This document shows positions 7,042-13,860 of a stretch of 64,000 bases of DNA, piece after piece. The notes under the pieces were generated by a model. The model was not told the origin of the DNA, made no database searches, and saw nothing but the letters and a program-made list of their open reading frames with translations. The stretch is from Streptomyces sp. NBC_01235 (lineage in GTDB: Bacteria > Actinomycetota > Actinomycetes > Streptomycetales > Streptomycetaceae). The translations under genes were made by a program, and so were the position numbers. The DNA lies in the NCBI RefSeq assembly GCF_035989285.1, contig NZ_CP108513.1, forward strand, positions 5,394,001 through 5,458,000. The letters run 5' to 3'. The stretch's first letter is position 1. Each line of letters starts with the position of its first letter.

Positions 7042-9231
7042 CTAGGCCAAGGCGCGGGCGAGGTAGGGGTTCGCTGTGGCCGGTACCGGGAGGCCGAGGG
7101 AGGCGGTGGCGGCAGCGAGGGTGTTGGCGTAGGAGTCGACGGCCCGGCGGACGTTGGGGGCGTCCAGGCTCGCCCCGGTCGCCAGGCGGTCGAGGTCGAT
7201 GTACGCGGAGCGGATGGTCTCGAGCCGGCGGTAGACGTTCCAGTCCTGCTGCCAGTCCCTCGTGTACTTCCTCGACAGCTTCTTCTCCCACCGTCGGAAC
7301 ATGCGGTTCCGGATCTCCGGGCGGGTCGGCGTCAGGTGCATGTGCCGGACCAGGTCGTAGAGCGGGTCGCCGACCAGGGCCATCTCCCAGTCGATGATGG
7401 TCAGGGCCAGGGCGTCGTTGCGGCGCACCAGGTTCCACGGGTTGAGGTCGCCGTGCAGCAGGGCCGGCGACCGGCGGCTCACCCGGTACCGGGACAGGAT
7501 CTCCCGCAGCCGCCGCTCGTCGGGCAGCCCCAGCGTGCGGGCCAGTTGCAGCGACTCCTTCGGCAGGACCCGGACGACACCGACCAGCTGTTCCTTCAGC
7601 CACTCGCAGAAGTCGACGTCCCCGGCCTGCGGATCGATCAACCCATGATTCACCCGCGTCAGTTCGCACAACTGGTCGACGAGTGCGTCCGCCTCGTGCG
7701 GCAGCAGCCCGTTCACCGGGTGGACGGGCGGCTGGTCGATGCGGGTGCCGACATACGTGTGGATGCTGAAGGCGTCCTCCAGGAAGCTCACGCCCAGCGC
7801 CAGGACCTCGGGCGCCGCCACCCGCACACGGGACACCTGGATCGCCCGCAGAACGGCGTGCTCGCTCAGATAACTCGGCTCGAGCCGTGAGACGTTGGGC
7901 AGTTTGCGCCGCACCACCACGGGGGTGGGAATGCCCAGCACCCGGACCACCGAGTTGAGATGCGCGGTGCCCTTGAACACCCGGTGCGCCGGGGCGGCGC
8001 CCTCCGCCAACAGGGCGTCCCGCACGGCGGACGCCGGAAAGTGGGGATTCTCGGGAAGACGCGGGTCCGGCTTGCAGGCGAAGGCCTCCGCGAACCAGTG
8101 CCAGCCGCTGCTGCCTCTGTCGCTGCGCGACGCCAGCCACCGGAACAGCGCCCGCTCGATCTCGTCCTTCGCCGGAACGTTCCGCAGCCGCAACGGCTCC
8201 TCCGCCGCGACCAGCGCCCTGCGCACCTCCACCGTCGCCTCGTCCAGACTCTTGCCGGTGAACGACTCCTGCAGGGACCGGGCGGCCCGCATGACGTCGG
8301 GGTAGACGGACTGCGCCCGCTCGAAGTCGACGTAGTGGCGGAGGTCCTTGGCCAGGCCCTTGACCGCGCTGGGCCGGAACTCCCGCATGGCCCCCTCCCA
8401 GGTCTGGATCACCTCGTCCCACTGGTGGGCCGGGTACTGCATGCGCACCAGGTGGGTGGCGAGGTCGTGCAGAGGGTCGCCGTAGCTCGCCAGCTCCCAG
8501 TCGACGCAGACGAGCGGCGGGACCCCGTCGTACGACACGATCAGGTTGTCCCTGTGCAGGTCCGCGTGGAGCAGGCTGTAGGGCCGCCGGGTCATCGCGG
8601 GCACCCGCTCGGCCAGCCGGAGCAGCGCGTCGTCGGAGATGCCCAGCGCCTTGAACAGACCCCCGAACTCACGCCAGTTGGGCTTGCGGATCTGCTCGTC
8701 GGCGAGATGGGCCAGGGTCTTCAGGAAGGCCTGGCTGTCGCTGTGGTTGGCGGGCCAGGAACTCGGCAGGTCCGGCAGCGCCGCCCGGCGCACCTGGGTC
8801 ATCTGCGCCAGCAGCCCGGCCAGCGCCTTCATCAGCAGGGTGTCGACGGGTTTACCGTTTCCGCAGATGGTGGAGAGCGGCACGCCTTCCACATGGCTGT
8901 GGATGGCGTAGTCCGGCGTCTTGAACAGGCACTCGGGCGCGTGCGGCAGGGCACCGTGGAACGCGTCGAGGATCGCCGCCTCGTCCTGCCAGGTCCTGAT
9001 CACCACGGGCAGCGCGTCGGAGCGGCGGATGCGCACGATCACCGAGGTGCCGGCCTCCCGGCCCACCAGCCGGGCCACGTCCTCCGTCAGCGGCAGCACA
9101 TAGTTGCGATTGTGATGGCCGCTGGATTCCTGCATCGATTCGGCGGCCCTGACGAAGGCGCGGAGCACTCTGTGCACGTCCTCGGCGGCTCGTTCCCCGA
9201 GATGACGAGGGGGAACAAGGTGGTCGACCAC
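7042..9231 (-). CDS. Tandem two-domain APH-fold phosphotransferase
   Basis: This 729-residue protein contains two consecutive aminoglycoside-phosphotransferase-type kinase domains. Domain 1 has the catalytic loop 'HADLHRDN' (222-229) and metal-binding 'DWELASYGDPLHDLATHL' (244-261). Domain 2 repeats this as 'HGDLNPWN' (593-600) and 'DWEMALVGDPLYDLVRHM' (614-631). Both sets keep the catalytic Asp and Asn, so both domains could be active. APH-fold kinases phosphorylate hydroxyls on small molecules (antibiotics, choline, sugars, homoserine); the substrate is not evident. Single-domain enzymes are the rule, so the fusion is unusual. GTG start with GGAG upstream. It is followed by a GNAT gene and preceded by a GntR regulator sharing the same upstream motif. 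Confidence 0.85.
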   Translation of the reverse strand: MVDHLVPPRHLGERAAEDVHRVLRAFVRAAESMQESSGHHNRNYVLPLTEDVARLVGREAGTSVIVRIRRSDALPVVIRTWQDEAAILDAFHGALPHAPECLFKTPDYAIHSHVEGVPLSTICGNGKPVDTLLMKALAGLLAQMTQVRRAALPDLPSSWPANHSDSQAFLKTLAHLADEQIRKPNWREFGGLFKALGISDDALLRLAERVPAMTRRPYSLLHADLHRDNLIVSYDGVPPLVCVDWELASYGDPLHDLATHLVRMQYPAHQWDEVIQTWEGAMREFRPSAVKGLAKDLRHYVDFERAQSVYPDVMRAARSLQESFTGKSLDEATVEVRRALVAAEEPLRLRNVPAKDEIERALFRWLASRSDRGSSGWHWFAEAFACKPDPRLPENPHFPASAVRDALLAEGAAPAHRVFKGTAHLNSVVRVLGIPTPVVVRRKLPNVSRLEPSYLSEHAVLRAIQVSRVRVAAPEVLALGVSFLEDAFSIHTYVGTRIDQPPVHPVNGLLPHEADALVDQLCELTRVNHGLIDPQAGDVDFCEWLKEQLVGVVRVLPKESLQLARTLGLPDERRLREILSRYRVSRRSPALLHGDLNPWNLVRRNDALALTIIDWEMALVGDPLYDLVRHMHLTPTRPEIRNRMFRRWEKKLSRKYTRDWQQDWNVYRRLETIRSAYIDLDRLATGASLDAPNVRRAVDSYANTLAAATASLGLPVPATANPYLARALA

Positions 9232-9265
9232 TGGCCGCTCCGGATACTCGCGCTGGGCTGGTTAG

Positions 9266-9280
9266 GGCAAACGGTAAAGG
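9266..9280 (-). promoter_or_regulatory. GGTTTGCC-type motif upstream of the APH kinase
   Basis: GGCAAACGGTAAAGG on the plus strand reads as CCTTTACCGTTTGCC towards the kinase, 35-49 bases before its start. Similar sequences lie at 6782 before the GNAT gene and at 10335 before the GntR gene. A shared operator for the local GntR protein is inferred. CATACGTATG at 9373-9382 is a separate 10-base palindrome closer to the GntR 3' end. Confidence 0.4.
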
Positions 9281-9433
9281 CGCCGCACGACCGGAGCGAT
9301 GATCAAGTGAGCCAATGGGTGGTGTGCCACTCATCCACGTCAGGCCGTTCGAGACTGGCTGGTTCGCCGTCTCATACGTATGGACGGGAGCGATTGCTCG
9401 CGCGATTGAGGAATGCTAGCGCAGCCGCACCGG

Positions 9434-10306
9434 CTATTCGGCGAGAAGGTTCCACACGGAGTCGAACCACGCCTGCCAGGTGTCGACGAAGACGGTTCCC
9501 GACGAGTTCGGGTCCGCGTCCTTCACGTGATGGGTGAGCGTGGCACCGAGGCCGAGCACGTCGAGGGCGGTGATCTCCTCGCCGGACTCCAGCTCGATCT
9601 GCCGCTGGATCACCTCGTACGGCCCGAGCAGCGCCTCCGCGCTGTTGAAAAGGTAGAGCTTGAAGGCGGGCGTCAGCGGCGCGTGCCGGATCTGGACGTC
9701 GACGGACGCCACGTGTTTCTCGGTCTTCAGGGCCTTCAGCACCCCGCGCAGCGATTCCGTGTGCCGGTTGGTGATGTCGTGCAGGCGATCCCGCAGACGC
9801 GGATCGTCCTTGTCGTCCCGGACCCTCGGATAGGGCACGTGCAGATCCTCGGAGGGCAGGATCATCCGCAGGCCGATGCGCTGCGGCGCGATGGAGCCCC
9901 CGAGGATCCGCTCGGCCTGCAGCCGGATGTGCGCGTCCAGGGACTCGGACGTCAGCGTGTACGCGTCCAGGGTGACCTCGGGCTGCTCGAAGGCCTCACT
10001 GAGCAGCGGCCCCAGCGTCGTCCCGTGCCGCTGCCGGGTCGCCCTGGGCGTGGACGACTGGATCCGCTGCGTCTTGACCACCCGGGACCCGCTGCCCTGC
10101 CGGGACTCGATCCAGCCCTCGTTGACCAGCTCCCGCAGCACACGCTGAACCGTGTCCCGGGAGACCCCGAACTCCTCGGCCAGATCGCGCTGGGACGGCA
10201 GGAAGGCGTGCAGCGGATACGTGCCGTCCGTCATCCGGGCACGCAGTTCGTCGGCGACCCTGTGGAACTCCCGGCCGCCGCCGTCACCACTCTGCTGAGC
10301 GTCCAC
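9434..10306 (-). CDS. GntR-family regulator, DevA-like paralogue
   Basis: This 290-residue GntR regulator has an N-terminal winged helix (about residues 10-80, 'LPSQRDLAEEFGVSRDTVQRVLRELVNEGW') and a C-terminal effector domain ending in 'WQAWFDSVWNLLAE'. The C-terminal domain is homologous to those of the two other regulators in this locus: shared 'FKLYLFN/KLYLLNG', a Tyr-rich stretch and a final Trp-Phe-x-x-x-Trp motif. The start is GTG 10306, not the longer frame: TACGGT sits exactly 12 bases upstream, as for its two paralogues, and the resulting length equals DevA here. It diverges from a 61-residue membrane protein. It probably represses itself and nearby genes through sites between 10307 and 10475. 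Confidence 0.82.
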   Translation of the reverse strand: MDAQQSGDGGGREFHRVADELRARMTDGTYPLHAFLPSQRDLAEEFGVSRDTVQRVLRELVNEGWIESRQGSGSRVVKTQRIQSSTPRATRQRHGTTLGPLLSEAFEQPEVTLDAYTLTSESLDAHIRLQAERILGGSIAPQRIGLRMILPSEDLHVPYPRVRDDKDDPRLRDRLHDITNRHTESLRGVLKALKTEKHVASVDVQIRHAPLTPAFKLYLFNSAEALLGPYEVIQRQIELESGEEITALDVLGLGATLTHHVKDADPNSSGTVFVDTWQAWFDSVWNLLAE

Positions 10307-10334
10307 ACAGCGACCGTACCGCCATCCGTCCAAT

Positions 10335-10350
10335 GGCAAACCAATGCCGG
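10335..10350 (-). promoter_or_regulatory. GGTTTGCC-type motif upstream of the third GntR gene
   Basis: GGCAAACCAATGCCGG (CCGGCATTGGTTTGCC towards the gene) lies 29-44 bases before the GTG start. It shares GGTTTGCC with sites before the GNAT and APH-kinase genes. Confidence 0.4.
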
Positions 10351-10418
10351 TCAAGTCCCGGACAACACGGTCCGATTAAGGATCAATCAGTCCGGGGAAA
10401 CCCAGTTCAAGTCAACCA

Positions 10419-10430
10419 GTCCAATTGGAC
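10419..10430. promoter_or_regulatory. 12-bp palindrome in the GntR/membrane-protein divergent region
   Basis: GTCCAATTGGAC is a perfect palindrome about 45 bases before the small membrane protein start. The half site TCCAATGG recurs at about 10329. It is a candidate GntR operator for the divergent pair. Confidence 0.45.
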
Positions 10431-10475
10431 CGGGACTTGCAAGCTTCACTGAGAATGGCAGGGAGGTGGAAGGTC

Positions 10476-10661
10476 GTGCTCCTGTTATCGGCACTCTGGG
10501 AACTCCTCGCGTTCTTCGCGGGGTTGACGGTGCAGGCCAAGCTGGGGGCGGTGGGCATGATGCTGCTGTTCACCGTGGCCGTGGGCGTACGGGCCCGGCA
10601 CGACGTGCTCGCCGTCGGGGCAGCCGTCGTACTGGTGGCCCTGCTGCTCAAAGCTGTCTGA
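10476..10661 (+). CDS. Small two-helix membrane protein paired with a GntR gene (copy 1)
   Basis: This 61-residue protein is almost entirely two hydrophobic helices joined by a short basic turn ('QAKLG...VGVRARHD'). GTG 10476 is preferred over ATG 10455 because GGGAGG lies 9 bases before it and because the resulting N-terminus aligns residue for residue with the paralogue at 12427-12621 (16 residues before QAK / QWK, then a shared V-G-(V/I)-(R/K)-A-(R/K) turn). The gene diverges from one GntR gene and its 3' end overlaps the convergent phosphatase gene by 14 bases. Function is unknown; a membrane partner or sensor for the adjacent regulator is one possibility. Confidence 0.65.
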   Translation: MLLLSALWELLAFFAGLTVQAKLGAVGMMLLFTVAVGVRARHDVLAVGAAVVLVALLLKAV

Positions 10662-11394
10662 CCGAATTCAGCACCAGCTCCAGCGAGTTCACGACCCGCG
10701 TCGCGCCCGCGCCCCTGAGCACCTTCTCCTTGCGCTCGTTACGCGCGTAGCCCAGGAACGGAACACCCGCTTCCCGGGCGGCCAGGAAGTCCGAGGGGGT
10801 GTCGCCGATCATCAGGGCGGTGCCGGGCGCCGAGCCCATGGCGCGCAGGGCGCGGTTCAGGCAGTGCGGGTGGGGCTTGAGATGGCGCAGCTGCTGCGTG
10901 CGGCCGTAGACGTGGGGGGCGAAGCAGGAGGTGAGGCCGCGGGAGTCGAGGTAGGTGTCGACCACGCGGGGCGAGTTGTTCGTGGTGATCGCCAGGCGCC
11001 GGCCATGGGCTGTCAGCGTGCGTATCAGGGGGTCGGCGTAGGCCGTGGGCATCGCCGTGGAGGTGGCCCTCAGTTCCTCCTGGGTGAGACGTTCCTCCAG
11101 CTCCGTGACCAGGTCGCTGCCCTGGTGCCGGCGGTCCACGGCGCGCAGCACGACGTGCGGGTCCAGCGACTCCCGCTCGGACTCCGTCAGCAGGCCGTGC
11201 AGGCCCCGCCCTTCGAGCCACTTCACCAGTCCCTCCGCCACCCCTTCCGCCGAGTGACCGGCGAAGAGGCGGCAGATCGGCCCGTCGAAGTCCCACAGGA
11301 CGACCCGCGCCCGCCTGATCACTTCCCGCAGATCCGCCGCCTCGGCCTCGGTGGCGGGGGGCACCTGTTGAGTCTGCTGCGTATCAGAAGTCAC
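10648..11394 (-). CDS. devB: HAD-family phosphatase, DevB
   Basis: This 248-residue haloacid-dehalogenase hydrolase has motif I 'VVLWDFDGPICRLF' (near 31-44), motif II 'AITTNNSP', the conserved lysine in 'HLKPHPHCLNRALRAM', and acidic motif IV 'LMIGDTPSDFLAAREAGV'. HAD enzymes of this type dephosphorylate small metabolites. The GTG start at 11394 shares its first base with the TAG stop of the upstream GntR gene, so the two are translationally coupled. In S. coelicolor, devB is described as the bicistronic partner of devA, both required for normal aerial development. Identification rests on this arrangement and my recollection of that locus. The substrate is unknown. Confidence 0.75.
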   Translation of the reverse strand: MTSDTQQTQQVPPATEAEAADLREVIRRARVVLWDFDGPICRLFAGHSAEGVAEGLVKWLEGRGLHGLLTESERESLDPHVVLRAVDRRHQGSDLVTELEERLTQEELRATSTAMPTAYADPLIRTLTAHGRRLAITTNNSPRVVDTYLDSRGLTSCFAPHVYGRTQQLRHLKPHPHCLNRALRAMGSAPGTALMIGDTPSDFLAAREAGVPFLGYARNERKEKVLRGAGATRVVNSLELVLNSVRQL

Positions 11395-12266
11395 TAGGAG
11401 AGTGTCAGGTCCGTCGTGATGGTTTCCCAGAGGGCGTCGAACCACTTCTGGGATTCCTCCACGAACGCGGCGTCGCGCTGACCGGCCGCCTTCTCGAAGG
11501 AGAAGAGGAGGGACTCGGTGCCCAGCACGTCGTACATGTCGAGGGTTCCGGTCTCGGTGGCCTCCTCCCGGCGCGCGATCGTGTAGTACGCGATCAGCGC
11601 CTCCTGGCCGTTGAGGAGGTACAGCTTCATCGGCGGGGTGAACGGCAGCGCGCGGAAGGTGATGCTGACCTCGATGCCGTGCGAGCGCAGGGTCTGGAGG
11701 TTGTGGCGCAGCACCTGTCCCTGGGCGTTGCGCATCGACAGCCAGCGCTGGTGCACGGGGTCGTCCTCGCCGCGGCCGTCGACCGGGACCGGGAAGGCGA
11801 GGGTGATGTTCCGGGACGGCAGCAGGATGCGGACGTCGATCCTCCGGGGGCGGGCCTCGCCTCCATGGACCAGGCGCAGGGGCTCGCTCAGGGCCAGGAG
11901 CAGGCTCTCGGCGGTGAGACAGGCCGCGTCGACGCGGACGTGCGGTGCGGAGAAGGCCGCGGTCAGCCGGGGGGCCAGGCTGACCATCGTGGGCTGGGGC
12001 TCGTCACGGCCCGGGGCCGGCGGCTGCGCGATCCGGGGCGGGCTGCCCTTGCTCACGTTGGTGAGGAGACCGTCGTCCTGCAGTACCCGCAGGGCCTGGC
12101 GTACGGCGCCGCGCTCCACCCCGAACTCGTCGGCGAGCTCGGCCTGGGTGGGCAGGCGGTCACCGGCCTTGAGATCCCCTTCGCGGATGCGTTCGCGCAG
12201 GACATCGGCGATCTGCTGGGGCGAAAGCCTTCTGCTGCCGTTCACTGCCACGTTCTCCTGGGTCAC
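11394..12266 (-). CDS. devA: GntR-family developmental regulator DevA
   Basis: This 290-residue GntR protein has an N-terminal winged helix (about 15-80, 'LPTQAELADEFGVERGAVRQALRVLQ') and a C-terminal effector domain ending 'SQKWFDALWETI'. DevA of S. coelicolor is a GntR regulator needed for proper aerial hyphae and septation, is autoregulated, and is co-transcribed with devB; the same order is seen here. The GTG at 12266 is chosen because TAGCGT lies exactly at -12 to -7, suggesting a leaderless message, a pattern shared with the two paralogues. The sequence GAAGTTGTA overlaps the -10 element here and before devE, and resembles half sites of the nearby inverted repeats. Confidence 0.8.
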   Translation of the reverse strand: MTQENVAVNGSRRLSPQQIADVLRERIREGDLKAGDRLPTQAELADEFGVERGAVRQALRVLQDDGLLTNVSKGSPPRIAQPPAPGRDEPQPTMVSLAPRLTAAFSAPHVRVDAACLTAESLLLALSEPLRLVHGGEARPRRIDVRILLPSRNITLAFPVPVDGRGEDDPVHQRWLSMRNAQGQVLRHNLQTLRSHGIEVSITFRALPFTPPMKLYLLNGQEALIAYYTIARREEATETGTLDMYDVLGTESLLFSFEKAAGQRDAAFVEESQKWFDALWETITTDLTLS

Positions 12267-12353
12267 GACCAAACGCTACAACTTCCATCCATCTGACGGG
12301 AGTTGTTTGAAAGTTGTTTAACAGTTGCCACCAAGTGGGGACAACATAGTTGC

Positions 12354-12381
12354 AGTTGGTTGCCAACTTGAGCAAGTTGGC
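12354..12381. promoter_or_regulatory. Overlapping inverted repeats, candidate DevA operator
   Basis: AGTTGG-ttg-CCAACT (12354-12368) overlaps GCCAACTTG-AG-CAAGTTGGC (12362-12381), the latter with perfect 9-base arms. They lie between devA and the divergent small membrane protein gene and share the AAGTTGG half site with the larger palindrome before devE. DevA-family binding is inferred from position and shared sequence. Confidence 0.65.
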
Positions 12382-12426
12382 GGAAGGTTTGCCTCCCCAT
12401 CCCACCCTCCGAAGGGGGGAACCACC

Positions 12427-12621
12427 ATGCCTGTGCTCGTCCTCCTCTGCGCCGCCTTCGTCGTCGGCGTCGAGCAGACCATCCAGTGGAAGTACGGCAC
12501 CGTCGGCGCCGTCGGTCTGCTCCTGCTCAGCGTCGGCATCAAGGCCAAGAGCCCCCTGATCAGCTCCGTCGGCGCCGTGATCCTCGCCCTCCTCGCCACC
12601 GGGCCCGCCGTCAGCTCGTGA
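12427..12621 (+). CDS. Small two-helix membrane protein paired with DevA (copy 2)
   Basis: This 64-residue protein has two membrane helices around a basic turn ('IQWKYGTVGAVG...VGIKAKSP') and is clearly paralogous to the protein at 10476-10661. AAGGGGGGA lies 6-7 bases before the ATG. It is transcribed divergently from devA across the overlapping inverted repeats, and its end overlaps the convergent devE-like gene by 11 bases, the same geometry as copy 1. No known family is recognised. Conserved pairing suggests it works with, or is controlled by, the DevA-type regulator. Confidence 0.7.
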   Translation: MPVLVLLCAAFVVGVEQTIQWKYGTVGAVGLLLLSVGIKAKSPLISSVGAVILALLATGPAVSS

Positions 12622-13531
12622 GCACCAGCTCCGAACTGATCGTCTCCCACAGCGCGTTGAACCACAGGCGCGACTGCTGCACGAACGTCGTGTCACGCGG
12701 CCCGGCGCCCAGTTCAAAGGCGAACAGCACCGACCGCGTGCCCTCGGCGTCGTACATCTCCAGGTGCTCCTGGTCGATCGTCTGCTCGCCCCGCTTGACC
12801 GTGTAGTAGGCGAACAGCGCTTCCGTCCCGTTGAGGAGATACAGCTTGACGGGCGGGGTGAAGGGCAGCGCGCGGAAGGTGACGTGCACATTGATGCCGT
12901 GCGTGGAGCGCAGGGTGAGCAGGTTGTGCCGCAGCACCTGGCCCTGGGCGTTGCGATGGGCCAGCCAGCGGCGTTGCAGCCGCCCGGTGGCCGAGGTGTC
13001 CACCGGCGCCGGGAAGGCGAGGTCGATGTCCCGGGACGGCAGCAGGACACGGACGTCGATCTTGGCCGGTTTCAGTTGCCCCGCGTGGATCTGACGCAGG
13101 GGTTCGCCGAGCGCGGCGGTCAGCGAGACCGCCGTCAGGCACAGGGCGTCGACCTCGACATGCTCGGCCGCGAAGGCCTCGGTGATGCGGGGCGGAAGCC
13201 CGACCATCGCGGGCTGCGGCGCCGCCCCGGGCCCCGCCGGGGGGATCACCGGGGGGCCGGCCGCGCCCGGCCGCGCGGCGACCGTCGCCGGGCTTCCCTT
13301 CGAGACGTTGGTGAGGAGCTGTTCCGACTGCAGAATGCGAAGCGCCTGGCGTACGGCACCCCGCTCGACGCCGAACTCGTCCGCCAGCTTGGCCTGCGTG
13401 GGCATGCGCTGGCCCGGCCGCAGCACCCCGGTTCTGATCCGGGTGCGCAGCTCGTCGGCCACCTCGCGGTGTGACCGCTGCGGCCGCTCCGCCCCCCTCC
13501 GCGCAGTGACGGAGGCATTTTCCGGCTCCAC
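12611..13531 (-). CDS. devE: GntR-family regulator, DevE-like paralogue of DevA
   Basis: This 306-residue GntR regulator has a winged helix at about 20-90 ('MPTQAKLADEFGVERGAVRQALRILQ', nearly identical to DevA) and a C-terminal domain ending 'SRLWFNALWETI'. A proline/alanine-rich linker of about 30 residues follows the DNA-binding domain and is longer than in DevA. In S. coelicolor, a devA paralogue named devE lies next to devA and has a distinct developmental role; I use the symbol on that basis. The GTG start at 13531 has TACTGT exactly 12 bases upstream (leaderless type). A perfect 10-bp inverted repeat 85 bases upstream is the probable operator. Confidence 0.72.
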   Translation of the reverse strand: MEPENASVTARRGAERPQRSHREVADELRTRIRTGVLRPGQRMPTQAKLADEFGVERGAVRQALRILQSEQLLTNVSKGSPATVAARPGAAGPPVIPPAGPGAAPQPAMVGLPPRITEAFAAEHVEVDALCLTAVSLTAALGEPLRQIHAGQLKPAKIDVRVLLPSRDIDLAFPAPVDTSATGRLQRRWLAHRNAQGQVLRHNLLTLRSTHGINVHVTFRALPFTPPVKLYLLNGTEALFAYYTVKRGEQTIDQEHLEMYDAEGTRSVLFAFELGAGPRDTTFVQQSRLWFNALWETISSELVLTS

Positions 13532-13615
13532 GTCCGCACAGTACAACTTCCCGCCATCTTTGGGCAGTTCAAAGAGAGATGGTTATAGGACGCTTCCAAA
13601 CGGACATAAGTACAG

Positions 13616-13636
13616 TGAAGTTGGCAGCCAACTTCA
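13616..13636. promoter_or_regulatory. Perfect 21-bp palindrome, candidate DevE/DevA operator
   Basis: TGAAGTTGGC and GCCAACTTCA form perfect 10-base arms around a single A. The AAGTTGG core is shared with the repeats before devA. It lies about 85 bases upstream of the devE-like start codon. Confidence 0.7.
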
Positions 13637-13721
13637 ACAACATGGTCAAACTTCCAGACGGTTGGCCGGTCGGGCTCCCTTCCGGAGGGGAGCCGGGAGC
13701 CCGAGCAGTCGGCACCGACGT

Positions 13722-13810
13722 ACAGCCACAACTGAACATCATCCGCACAGCCACAACTGAACAGACGGATCCGAATCGACGGATCCGAACCGCACAGCCA
13801 CAACTGAACA
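13722..13810 (+). repeat. Three direct 17-bp repeats with interspersed GGATCCGAA copies
   Basis: ACAGCCACAACTGAACA occurs at 13722-13738, 13747-13763 and 13794-13810. Between copies two and three, GACGGATCCGAA appears twice in tandem, and CGGATTCACGGATAC follows copy three. The tract lies between the devE-like gene and the 3' end of the Eis-like gene, in an otherwise gene-free stretch (13532-13860). Its role is unknown; iteron-like protein binding or replication slippage are possibilities. Confidence 0.85.
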
Positions 13811-13860
13811 GCTACGGATTCACGGATACACAGACCCTCCCGCTCGGCCGAAAGGAGCCG

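Noticed and set aside
5960..8422. A long minus-strand frame (820 residues) spanning the TnpB relic, GNAT gene and APH kinase
   Set aside because: It is a shadow frame, out of register with the GNAT, APH and TnpB-relic frames, Arg/Gly/Pro-rich and without domain similarity.
9960..13560. CRISPR-like interpretation of the repeats in the Dev locus
   Set aside because: The repeats are few, short and differently spaced, lack unique spacers of equal length, and there are no cas genes nearby.
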